This document shows, in pieces, positions 56,455 to 64,000 of a stretch of DNA of 64,000 bases. How positions within the stretch are numbered: position 1 is the first letter of the stretch; each line of letters opens with the position of its first letter. The DNA comes from Paenibacillus hexagrammi (GTDB lineage Bacteria > Bacillota > Bacilli > Paenibacillales > NBRC-103111): assembly GCF_021513275.1 (NCBI RefSeq), contig NZ_CP090978.1, positions 5,685,247 through 5,749,246 on the forward strand. The letters are read 5' to 3'. The translations under genes and the position numbers were made by a program. The notes below the pieces were generated by a model. The model was not told where the DNA came from. It did not search any database and worked only from the letters and a program-made list of their open reading frames with translations.

Positions 56455-57291
56455 ATGAATTTTGCACTAGAAGACACGAAGTTGTCCAAAGGACATCAAC
56501 GAATTGCCGATTATATTGCCAAAAACCCGGAAAACATCCCGTTCATGGTCGAAGAGGACCTCGCACAGGCTTGTGGAGTCAGCACCTCAACCGTCTCTCG
56601 GTTCTGGGGAGAAATCGGCTACCGCAATTTGCGCGAGTTTAAGCAGCAGGCCAAGGAAGAATGGCTGCTCTCCCCTTCCATCAAGCTGCAGTCCGCATTC
56701 GGCAAGCTGGAAGAAGCCGGCACAGCCGCCTCAGGTGTACTCCAACTGACGGAGTATTTGCAGAAAACAGCGGAGCGCTTGGATCAAGCAGCATTCGAGC
56801 AAGCCGTGACTGTCCTGCATGAAGCCAGCACCATCTATCTATACGGGCCGGGATCGGCCGTCTGCTTGACTGCGCTCATGGAGTTCCGTCTGTCGCGGTT
56901 CGGAGCGAACGTCAAAACGTTCTCACGTGGCGGTCATGAACTCCTGAACACGTTAATTCACGTGGGACCAAGCGACGTGATCGTCATCTTCGGCTTTGTC
57001 TCGCAATCGCCGGAAATGAAGGCGCTGCTGGAGTACGCAGCCGATTGCGGCTGCAAGACGCTCTTGGTCACGGACCTGGCCGTGAACGACATGCTGGATC
57101 AAGCAGACATCTTGTTGTACACAGAGCGGGGAGAGCTCTGGGAGTTTCACTCCATGACCGCCCCGATCGCCTTAATCGAAACCCTTGTCGTCGCCGTCGG
57201 CAAAATGCAGGAACACTCCGCTCTCGAGAATGGAGAGAAGCTCCACGAGCTGCGGCGCAAGTTCAAGCATCTACTGCCGAAGCGAGTGTAG
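56455..57291 (+). CDS. MurR/RpiR-family regulator with SIS domain
   Basis: 278 residues. N-terminal helix-turn-helix (SKGHQRIADYIAKNPENIPF; QACGVSTSTVSRFWGEIGYR) and a C-terminal SIS domain (TIYLYGPGSAVCLTALMEFR; PSDVIVIFGFVSQSPEMKAL; CKTLLVTDLAVNDMLDQADI) that binds phosphosugars. Follows the importer and PHP genes after the tandem repeats and is likely their regulator, which argues for a phosphorylated sugar-like substrate. Confidence 0.93.
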   Translation: MNFALEDTKLSKGHQRIADYIAKNPENIPFMVEEDLAQACGVSTSTVSRFWGEIGYRNLREFKQQAKEEWLLSPSIKLQSAFGKLEEAGTAASGVLQLTEYLQKTAERLDQAAFEQAVTVLHEASTIYLYGPGSAVCLTALMEFRLSRFGANVKTFSRGGHELLNTLIHVGPSDVIVIFGFVSQSPEMKALLEYAADCGCKTLLVTDLAVNDMLDQADILLYTERGELWEFHSMTAPIALIETLVVAVGKMQEHSALENGEKLHELRRKFKHLLPKRV

Positions 57292-57362
57292 CGAGGTGCA
57301 TAAACGTTAGTACACTGTAATCAAATACGGCGGCGTTCTTCAAACTATGCGATTTCATAACG

Positions 57363-57469
57363 AAAAAAACCTCTTGATCCAAGCCCTTTCTCAGAACGAC
57401 AACGAATAACCCCCTGGTTATTTCATTGAAACTCTAAGGAATGCCTCACACAGGATCAGGAGGTTTTTC
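57363..57469. repeat. long-range inverted repeat with T-runs
   Basis: AAAAAAACCTCTTGATCC (57363-57380) and GGATCAGGAGGTTTTTCT (57453-57470) are inverted copies with one mismatch, about 72 bases apart. Each arm gives a T-run in its own direction, as in a bidirectional terminator, but the loop is far longer than usual and could hold a small RNA. It lies in the 250-bp gap between convergent rpiR-like and membrane-protein genes. Confidence 0.6.
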
Positions 57470-57545
57470 TGTATACTTCCGGACACTGACATCCGTTTAT
57501 GATTTCCTTTCCGGGCTTACCGAACCGCTCGAAAGCTCATCCTCC

Positions 57546-58091
57546 CTACAGATTTAGTCGATTTAGCACCTTGGCGCTCTCCCTCGATTTTCGCCGCACA
57601 GGAACAAGAAACAGAATCGACCAACAGATGCCGTATGGCAAGGCAAGCCATGACCGCCAATCGAGCTCACTTAGAAAGGCAAAACACAAAGCCGTTAATA
57701 AAATCAAAGCCCTGCTCCAAAATGTATACGGTTTCCCTAAGGTCATGCTGAATACCAGCATGCTGAGCACCGTCAATATCCATCCGATCGCCACAGTAGG
57801 CTGAGGATCCCCGCCCAATGATTGAATAAAACGACCAATCGCCATAAGCAAAATCGCTGCACTAACGACAGCCTGACTAATCAAAGCTGCGGTTCCGACA
57901 TGCGCACGCTCAGCCCTTATCCAGAACACCTGCCCTATCACCAATAACAGAATAGCGGTAATCAATAAACCATGGACATCCTCACCTTCCCGATATCCCC
58001 CCAAAGGAGCTGGAGGATACATAGAAACCTTCGTCCAGCATACGATCCACAAGAGTCCTCCGAGGACTCCGATCCATTGCATTTTTTTCAA
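57546..58091 (-). CDS. integral membrane protein, unknown
   Basis: 181 residues, five to six helices: MQWIGVLGGLLWIVCWTKVS, HGLLITAILLLVIGQVFWIR, AALISQAVVSAAILLMAIGR, TVAIGWILTVLSMLVFSMTL, LILLTALCFAFLSELDWRSW, CWSILFLVPV. No charged residues in helices that would mark a transporter. Not recognised. Ends close to the inverted repeat that may serve as its terminator. Confidence 0.78.
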   Translation of the reverse strand: MKKMQWIGVLGGLLWIVCWTKVSMYPPAPLGGYREGEDVHGLLITAILLLVIGQVFWIRAERAHVGTAALISQAVVSAAILLMAIGRFIQSLGGDPQPTVAIGWILTVLSMLVFSMTLGKPYTFWSRALILLTALCFAFLSELDWRSWLALPYGICWSILFLVPVRRKSRESAKVLNRLNL

Positions 58092-58327
58092 TAGAGTACG
58101 CCCCCCTTTGATCTAGTTCAAGATAACAAAACTCCCCCTTATTTTACCATATGCCCTTTTGTGGGTAAGTTAGCTTTTGAGTGAAAATCCATATCAAACA
58201 TCACATAAGTGCAGCCTATAAAATAATAAATCAAGAAGAGAAAGCACCCAAATTTTAGCCAGCAAATGATACCGTTCGTTCTACTGCTACTCAAAATCCC
58301 ATATCCTTTAACGAAGGGGGCCTGTCA

Positions 58328-58783
58328 ATGTGGAAAGAATTTAAAACTTTTGCCTTAAAAGGCAACGTTCTCGACCTTGCGATAGGAGTCATCATCGGTG
58401 CGGCGTTTGGACAAATCGTTACCTCTCTAGTCGATGATCTCATCATGCCTCTCATTGGTTTACTTATTGGCGGGGTCGACCTGCACGGACTACACTTCCA
58501 ATATGGAGAAGCCGTCATCAACTACGGAACATTTCTTCAGACCGTGATTGATTTTGCGATCATCACGCTGTCCATTTTCTTCGTTGTGAAAGGAATCCAC
58601 AGATTCAAGCGAAAAGAAAAGAGCAAGGCATCCGAATCACCCGCTCCTAAAAAAGAGGAAATATTACTTTCTGAAATTAGGGATTTACTCGTACAAAGAT
58701 ATCGAAATCAAGGCGCGGCCGAGACCAAAATAACTCTCCGAGGAATGGCTCCACGGGACGAAAGAAGGCACCGATCCAATTAA
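58328..58783 (+). CDS. mscL: large-conductance mechanosensitive channel
   Basis: 151 residues. [20 protein letters not shown] then [20 protein letters not shown], the hydrophobic gate helix, an outer loop, [20 protein letters not shown] and the C-terminal helix LLSEIRDLL are diagnostic. A homopentamer that opens under membrane tension in osmotic downshock. The tail beyond LLVQRY (about 25 residues) is longer than usual and runs into the terminator hairpin, so the natural stop may have been lost to a base error. RBS GGGGG region upstream. Confidence 0.95.
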   Translation: MWKEFKTFALKGNVLDLAIGVIIGAAFGQIVTSLVDDLIMPLIGLLIGGVDLHGLHFQYGEAVINYGTFLQTVIDFAIITLSIFFVVKGIHRFKRKEKSKASESPAPKKEEILLSEIRDLLVQRYRNQGAAETKITLRGMAPRDERRHRSN

Positions 58784-58801
58784 ACAGGATGGGTGCCTTT
58801 C
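58764..58801 (+). terminator. Rho-independent terminator of mscL
   Basis: GAAGGCACCGATCC and GGATGGGTGCCTTTC form an imperfect stem followed by a short T-rich end; overlaps the annotated stop of mscL. Confidence 0.7.
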
Positions 58802-58854
58802 ATTCAACATAATCCACAATTCGCCTCAGCTCGCAAAAATTTTCCCGTTCGGCT

Positions 58855-59096
58855 CTACAGCCTCACGGAAAAAACAAATTCTTCTTTCAGAAAGTACCCA
58901 CCTTCAATATATACAGCTGCTTCGTCGTGCTTGGTCATTCTCCCACCAAAATCAACTTGCTGATTCTCTTTCCAAACGGATATTGGAGTTCTGGTAAATA
59001 CGGCATTGTCAAAATCCACCTCATGCAGCAGCAGCTGACGATTGATAAACAAATCAAACACCTCCCAATGAATACACTGACCTCACGAATTGACAT
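58855..59096 (-). CDS. possible small protein downstream of ydjO-like gene
   Basis: A frame from a GTG at 59061 reads VFDLFINRQLLLHEVDFDNA, FTRTPISVWKENQQVDFGGR, MTKHDEAAVYIEGGYFLKEE and ends at 58855. Composition looks coding. The GTG touches its GGGAG with no spacing; an ATG at 59096 (MSIREVSVFIGR) would join it if one base changed at the G3 run (59064-59066). About 80 residues. Family not recognised; 12 bp after the ydjO-like stop. Confidence 0.45.
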
Positions 59097-59107
59097 AGTG
59101 GTCACTC

Positions 59108-59346
59108 TTACGGCTGAATCCGAACGCCTCTCTTAAGCGCCTTTAAATCGTTGTTAGAATTAATAAGCTGCGGCAGCAGCTTCATATTCCTAACCATAGG
59201 TGATGAGCATAAACAGCAGAGTGGTTGGGTTTCAAATGCAAAATTATCCCGCATCCATCCCTTACACCCTTCCTTCGTACAAGACCAAATTTGAATATCT
59301 TCAACGGGGAGTGCTTCAAAAACTTATTGCGAGCATTAAAATACAT
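59108..59346 (-). CDS. YdjO-like cold-inducible small protein (frame broken)
   Basis: About 79 residues joined. ATG 59346 with AGGGGGAT upstream gives MYFNARNKFLKHSP; a C4 run (G at 59307-59310) should be C5, after which VEDIQIWSCTKEGCKGWMRD, NFAFETQPLCCLCSSPMVRN, MKLLPQLINS follows. The C-x4-C-x-G-W-M-R and C-x2-C pattern is that of YdjO-type proteins, likely a zinc ribbon. Encoded directly behind the cold-shock protein gene, a pairing seen in Bacillales. The precise role is unknown. Confidence 0.85.
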
Positions 59347-59380
59347 GTTTATCCCCCTATTTATCATTTTTATTAAAAAA

Positions 59381-59414
59381 AGAAGCTGCTCTTGATAAGT
59401 TAAGAGCAGCTTCG
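59381..59414 (-). terminator. Rho-independent terminator of the csp gene
   Basis: GAAGCTGCTCTTAACTT pairs with CAAGAGCAGCTTC on the minus strand and ends in TTTTTTT, between the csp and ydjO-like genes. Confidence 0.88.
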
Positions 59415-59421
59415 CGTGCGT

Positions 59422-59625
59422 TTAGTAAATTTTTGTAACGTTCTCAGCTTGCGGTCCGCGATTTCCTTGAACCACATTGAATTGAACGGACTGGCCTTCG
59501 TCCAACGATTTGAAGCCGTCGCCCTGAATCGCACTGAAATGTACGAATACATCGCTTCCACCTTCGACTTCAATAAATCCAAAACCTTTTTCACTGTTGA
59601 ACCATTTTACTGTACCTGTTTGCAT
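59422..59625 (-). CDS. cold-shock protein, CspA family
   Basis: 67 residues, one OB-fold: [20 protein letters not shown] with RNP1 (KGFGFI), and [10 protein letters not shown] with RNP2 (VFVHF). Binds single-stranded RNA and DNA and acts as an RNA chaperone after cold shock. Good RBS (GGAGG). The long leader upstream (about 100-150 bp, A/T-rich) fits a cold-regulated 5' region. Confidence 0.97.
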   Translation of the reverse strand: MQTGTVKWFNSEKGFGFIEVEGGSDVFVHFSAIQGDGFKSLDEGQSVQFNVVQGNRGPQAENVTKIY

Positions 59626-60089
59626 GATAAAACCTCCGCTACTATTTTTTTAACATGTTCATTTTCCGTGTATAAAAAAATTCACACATTGGAAAAAGTA
59701 CCATCATAAAATGAGACCTTTTCCAATATGCGAATTAGTTTCCATTTATATAATTAACTTCATTATAACACATCCATCTTCTAAAAGCCAGCTGGTAATG
59801 ATGCACAGCGCCTCTAGAAGATACACTCCACTTAGATTGGATTTTAGATATGTATCTGTAAATTGAAGCAATTTTGTTTTATGAAATTAGGAAATTAAAA
59901 GCTACTTTTCACAGTTTTCTATGAGGTAGCTTTTAAATTTCCCCTTAGACGCTAATGTCAGAGCAAACCGAGGAATACCTTGCCATCCATTAAAAATTAC
60001 TGCTAATTTCCCAAGCATGTTTTGGCTTTAATAGTGTTATTCCCATTATACCGGAATCAGTTTTTTTGAGTGTCTGCATGTCCTCCCTT
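59626..60089. other. 464-bp intergenic region: csp leader and a strong hairpin
   Basis: No gene is seen. The right part of the csp leader is A/T-rich. At 59889-59938 GGAAATTAAAAGCTAC and GTAGCTTTTAAATTTCC form a 16-bp stem with one bulge and a loop of about 18 bases. It could terminate the jet operon reading leftward or be a small mobile or RNA element. Confidence 0.55.
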
Positions 60090-61541
60090 CTACTCGCTTC
60101 CAAGCCCGAGCATCCATGTTTGTGCCAGCGGAACAATAAACTGCTCTTGAAACAATTTATAGCCCCTTGAACCCATTGTTACACAAAGTGATTCGTCCCA
60201 CTCGGCTTGCGTCCTCGCAAGTCGAGCTTTCTCCTCATTGGAGAACGGTACAAACATTTGACTACCAATCTCAACGCGTTTTCTATAATGATCCCCATCA
60301 AAAAACCACGGAACAAAGCGTTCAGCGTACCGCAGAGCTAGAACATTACCAATCTCAACACCTTTAATATCAAAATCTCCTGAATAGTACAAACTGCCCC
60401 GCATCCGGCCTTCTTCGATATATCGATCTAGTAACCGCAGTGCGGCAGCGCTGGCAGGACCGCTTGTACACATCAGCAAAGGTCCGACAGTATCTTGATC
60501 TTCTACTGACCCGACAAACGAACGCTTATCCGCCGCATCTACAAGGGTAGAAAATACAGCAGGATTTTCTACAACATAGATATGCTGAACAAGCGGCAAC
60601 ACAGGGGCGGCATCCACCTGTCTAAGCGTCATCACATACGGGCCTTTCATAGCTCCCCCGCTAGGATGATAGAGATGAACAGATGACGAGATATCATCAT
60701 CCAGGAGACCAACGCTGCGATAAATGCTCCTGGCGACCAGGCTGTCAATGCCAGAGGCTACGTTTGTGATTTCTCCGGGACTTGAGGCATCCGCTTCGCT
60801 GAGGGATTGTCCTTCCTGCAGTGCCGAACGCAGTGCCTGAAAGAACAACCGGCCTGCTGCTTGGTTCCGGTCCAGCGCGTGAGGCTGTCCCGCCGCCAGA
60901 GCAGCCAGCACTGGAATTCGGATCGCCGCCCGCGCTTGATCCCCTACTAATCTTCCCGCTTCTCCTGTGAGCAGCAATTGCCAAGCCCTTACCGCAATCC
61001 CCAGTTCTCGCTCAGCCGCCTCAGGGGAACTTCGCCATAGTTCCCGAAGCGTTCGGTAGCCGCCCGCCGCACCAGTTTTTAACCCGGCGAGCCAGTCCTG
61101 AACAGCCTGTGCGAGGTGTACAGGCGCATCCATATATGCTTCTTCAATCTTCCCGAATAAAGAATGCCACTCGGTTTCCGCTAGCAGCTTCAAGTCTGAT
61201 TTCGTCAACAACGGGCTCCCCGTCATGATCTCATGCAGTTCAGTAATAGTAAAAGGAAATGCTGATTCCTGTAGCTCCGTCTCAAACTGCGCCAATGAAA
61301 TTCGGATATCAGTTCCAGGCCGCTTGTACCAGCCAAAGAATGAATTAAGCGCCTCGCATTCCTCGGCTGTCGCTCCTCGCACAACAGCATGCCCCTTCGC
61401 TTCTTCCAATCCCGCATACCTTTTCCACACCTCTCGCAGCATCCGCTCGAACCCCGGCAGCGAGAAGTACCTTCTTGCTCTCTCGATCCGAGTCACGTCT
61501 GTTCCAACGGCTACGTGAATCACTCCCTCCTGCTGACTCAA
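60090..61541 (-). CDS. jetD: Wadjet type II nuclease subunit JetD (TIGR02679/DUF2399)
   Basis: 483 residues. N-terminal ARYFSLPGFERMLREVWKRY is typical of TIGR02679; the C-terminal toprim-like domain carries SLYYSGDFDIKGVEIGNVLA with D-x-D and LLMCTSGPASAAALRLLDRY before it. JetD is the topoisomerase-VI-A-like nuclease of the Wadjet system, which cuts circular plasmid DNA after the SMC-like motor has extruded it. Starts with TTG at 61541, overlapping the stop of jetC; last gene of the operon. jetA and jetB should lie beyond the right edge. Confidence 0.9.
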   Translation of the reverse strand: MSQQEGVIHVAVGTDVTRIERARRYFSLPGFERMLREVWKRYAGLEEAKGHAVVRGATAEECEALNSFFGWYKRPGTDIRISLAQFETELQESAFPFTITELHEIMTGSPLLTKSDLKLLAETEWHSLFGKIEEAYMDAPVHLAQAVQDWLAGLKTGAAGGYRTLRELWRSSPEAAERELGIAVRAWQLLLTGEAGRLVGDQARAAIRIPVLAALAAGQPHALDRNQAAGRLFFQALRSALQEGQSLSEADASSPGEITNVASGIDSLVARSIYRSVGLLDDDISSSVHLYHPSGGAMKGPYVMTLRQVDAAPVLPLVQHIYVVENPAVFSTLVDAADKRSFVGSVEDQDTVGPLLMCTSGPASAAALRLLDRYIEEGRMRGSLYYSGDFDIKGVEIGNVLALRYAERFVPWFFDGDHYRKRVEIGSQMFVPFSNEEKARLARTQAEWDESLCVTMGSRGYKLFQEQFIVPLAQTWMLGLGSE

Positions 61542-64000
61542 GCCCGTATACCGCCTTCCACATATTCCTTCCGACTGCCGTTCCAGCGATAGCGGAAGAG
61601 CGTGACGAAGTCAACATCCTTTGGACGGTAAATTTCGTAGATCGCAAGCTTCGGCACCGTGTCAAAACACCCCCACAGTACCTGGGAAGTCATCATATAG
61701 TCAAAGCCCATGTCGGTCAGCAACTTAAACATATCCCGCATGTTCTCTTCATCTACTCCAGCAAATGCTTCATCCAGCGAGATGAGACGCGGAGCGTCCG
61801 AGCGCGCATCGGAATAACGGGACCATGTAGCCGCGAAAAGCGGAATGTACATCGCCATGGCCTTCTCGCCGCCACTCAGCACGTTAAACCTTGCATCGGT
61901 CAGCGGGCGGTATCCTGTTTGTTCCCCCTTACGATATTTAAGCTCGAATCGGAACCAACTGCGGTAATCAAGAGCACGATACAGATGCTGACGAAGCGAC
62001 TCCTGCTCCTCCTGCGCGGACTGCTTGGCGCTGGTGATTTGCGCCCGGAAATGCCCAATCATCGCATCAATCTCGTCCTCCCGAAGCCGTTGCGAGTCGC
62101 GTTTGAGTAGTTCCACCAGATCGAAGACATCCAACTGTTGATCCCCGGACGCCGGCTTCGGCTCCCATTCCAATTTCAAGCGCAGGCCACTGGACGTATC
62201 GCGCTCCTCCATCAGCTTGTTCATCTGCCTCACCCACTGCTCGGCACGGTGAATCCGTTGCCGAATTGCTTTCCCCTACACTGCGTAAAATAATTTCTTC
62301 ATACAGTTCGCGGTCCTTCTCGCTTAATAGAGAACTCTGCTCCGCTTCCTGCTCCTCCAGTTCCTCAAGCAGCGCTTGGGGCGGCAGAGGTTGCTGAACA
62401 TTGCGCATCGACAGCAGCAATAACCGTCCAGATGCCTCATCCGTTAGCGTCTCCAGCACATATTCAGTTAACAACATGCGCGCTGCATTAAACTGCTCCA
62501 GCAATCGATTCAGGATATTCTCGGCGTTACGCGCTGCGAACAGAGTCTCATATTGTCTCCTGATGTCCTTCGCTTGTGCAAATGTAGAAGCCCCTGAACC
62601 GTCCGGGTCGCCTGTCTCGTCTGCCCTGGCGCGCCAATCGGCCACCAAACCACGGCGATATTCGCCTTGCCACAGCCCCCTCGCACGTTCCAGCTTTGTG
62701 CGAAGCTCTACCTCATGCTCATTCAGCAGCACCAATTGAGCCTCCGCACGCGCCTCTTTGCTCTTCGCTTCATCCAGAAGCGCTTCCTGCTCCTTGCTCC
62801 GTGCCAGCAACCCTGTGAGCTCGGTGCGAAGCTCCTGGAGCTTGCGGGCTACGTCGGCGAGCCCCAGTTCCTCAATGAGTTGTCTTAGCGTTTCAACCTC
62901 TGCCCGATACTTCCGCCGCCGCTCATCAAGCTCGTCAGCGAGTATCTCCTCGTCTTCCAACTCAGCAACAACAGATTCCAGTTCATCTTGCAATCTCTGC
63001 CACGTTGTCTGAGCATCCTGGTACTGCCGCCATGCAGAGTGCAGCTCGGAGAGACAGCCTTCATAATCGCGAAGGATCGCGATAGCCTCCGCCAACTCCT
63101 TCTCCCTTTTTAGCCGTGTCCAGCCAGTCGTTAGTCCATGCAATTCACGCTGAAGCTCTCGCCACTCGGCAGACTTCGACTTATACCGCTCGATGGCCCG
63201 CTCTTCCTGATGGGCAGCAGCTTGCAGGCGATAAGTAGCAGCTTGCCAATCGCTGGCGCTCTGCAGCAAATCATCGCCGCTCGGGAACGCATCGCGTTCC
63301 TCTGCAAGCTCACGCTCAGCGTCCAGCTGCTTAACAACTTGCCGTTCTACTTCGTCAATTCTACTCGTCAGGACAGCAATCGCCTCTTCCAATCTGGAGA
63401 TTTCCATGAGACGCGTACGCTCGCGGGTTTCTTTGCCAATATACTCCGCGCGCGGCTTCACACTGGTTTTACCTACCAATGGTCCCAGTCGATAAGAGCC
63501 GTCGGCAGCAATCACTCCATGCCAGTCACTGTCCCCAACAAAATGCCCTTCCTCATCCCACAGAAAGCTTCTTAGCACCCTGTCCACGGCATCCGAGGTC
63601 AATCCACTGTTCTCCGCGGGGGCAGCGACCAGTAAGTCCGCAAGAGTGAAACCGAACTCCAGTGGATTCGGCATAATCCACATCTCTTCCTCACCCGTGT
63701 CGCATGCGCCAAGCTGACCCTCAGGTGATATCCAGGCGTCCAGAAGACCGGAGCGTTCCAATGCCTCTTCAATACGAGCCTTTGCTTCATCCGTCACATG
63801 CGTTCTAAAATCACAAGCAGCGAACAACGGTGCGCCTTCGCCTTGCCCCTTCCTGCTGCGGGCCGCCAAGCGCCCCGCATTGCGCTTAGGCTCCGGCTCG
63901 CGGCTTTGTTCCCAGCCGAGCTTTTCTTGACGCAGCACATCTTGCTCGGTCAGATAAGCCTGTCGCTCGTTCTCAATCCTTATTCGCTGCGCGACCATTT
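61538..64000 (-). CDS. jetC: Wadjet type II SMC-like ATPase JetC (TIGR02680; 5' part missing, frame broken)
   Basis: At least 820 residues visible; the start lies past the right edge. Long coiled coils (for example RRKYRAEVETLRQLIEELGL) flank a central region; the C-terminal ATPase half has the signature FNVLSGGEKAMAMY and Walker B PRLISLDEAFAGVD. This is the MukB-like motor of the system. The frames part at AGCAATT (62266-62267); with one A fewer it reads SIRQRIHRAEQWVRQMNKLM and joins smoothly. Coupled to jetD by a four-base overlap. Confidence 0.88.

Overview
The window looks like a chromosomal segment of a Paenibacillus-type Firmicute. This is inferred from content, with no database search: extracellular glycosidases and lyases with SLH domains, copper-amine-oxidase-type secreted proteins, a YkoEDC thiamine-precursor ECF importer under a TPP riboswitch, a group IIC intron behind a terminator, strong GGAGG ribosome sites, and many AraC, ArsR, TetR and RpiR regulators.

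Layout. 1-6.2 kb: a sensor kinase, a response regulator fused to membrane helices (cut by the left edge), a divergent LuxR-type regulator, then a signal peptidase I downstream of three secreted proteins that share a DA-x-x-x-L-x-x-W-Y/F start to the mature chain. 6.4-7.8 kb: threonine synthase. 7.87-10.04 kb: a complete group IIC intron sitting exactly behind the terminator of the ykoEDC operon (10.3-13.5 kb). 13.7-23.2 kb: a secreted repeat protein, a kinase-fold protein, a chemoreceptor, a GH16 protein, an AraC regulator, pyruvate kinase, a YihY membrane protein and a stalk-domain protein. 23.5-23.6 kb: a cluster of DnaA boxes. 23.7-30 kb: regulators, a Rieske protein, a chitinase. 29.4-33.3 kb: a parvulin-like protein and a HetC-like exporter (two cNMP domains, C39 peptidase, ABC). 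33.3-38.4 kb: a MATE pump, aldo-keto reductase, AEC transporter and decayed genes. 38.7-43.8 kb: one giant cell-surface xylanase. 44-50.9 kb: small pairs, a sigma/anti-sigma pair, pectate lyase. 51.2-57.3 kb: an AfuABC/FbpABC-like importer, a PHP phosphoesterase and an RpiR regulator preceded by 71-bp tandem repeats. 57.5-59.6 kb: MscL, a cold-shock protein and a YdjO-like protein. 60.1-64 kb: jetD and the 3' part of jetC of a type II Wadjet anti-plasmid system, continuing past the right edge.

A warning for any user: about twenty reading frames are broken by single-base gains or losses, often in short homopolymers (A, C, G or T runs of 4-7), while the protein sequence continues perfectly in the next frame. 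This points mainly to uncorrected assembly indels, so I annotate such genes as whole genes with the break located. A few cases (the SDR remnant, the TetR fragment, perhaps the Dabb nonsense codon) look like true decay.

Best candidate for something undescribed: the secreted triad plus its own signal peptidase and the adjoining two-component genes at 1-6.2 kb. The HetC-like exporter with a signal-less parvulin and the PHP/RpiR sugar-phosphate-like locus are next.
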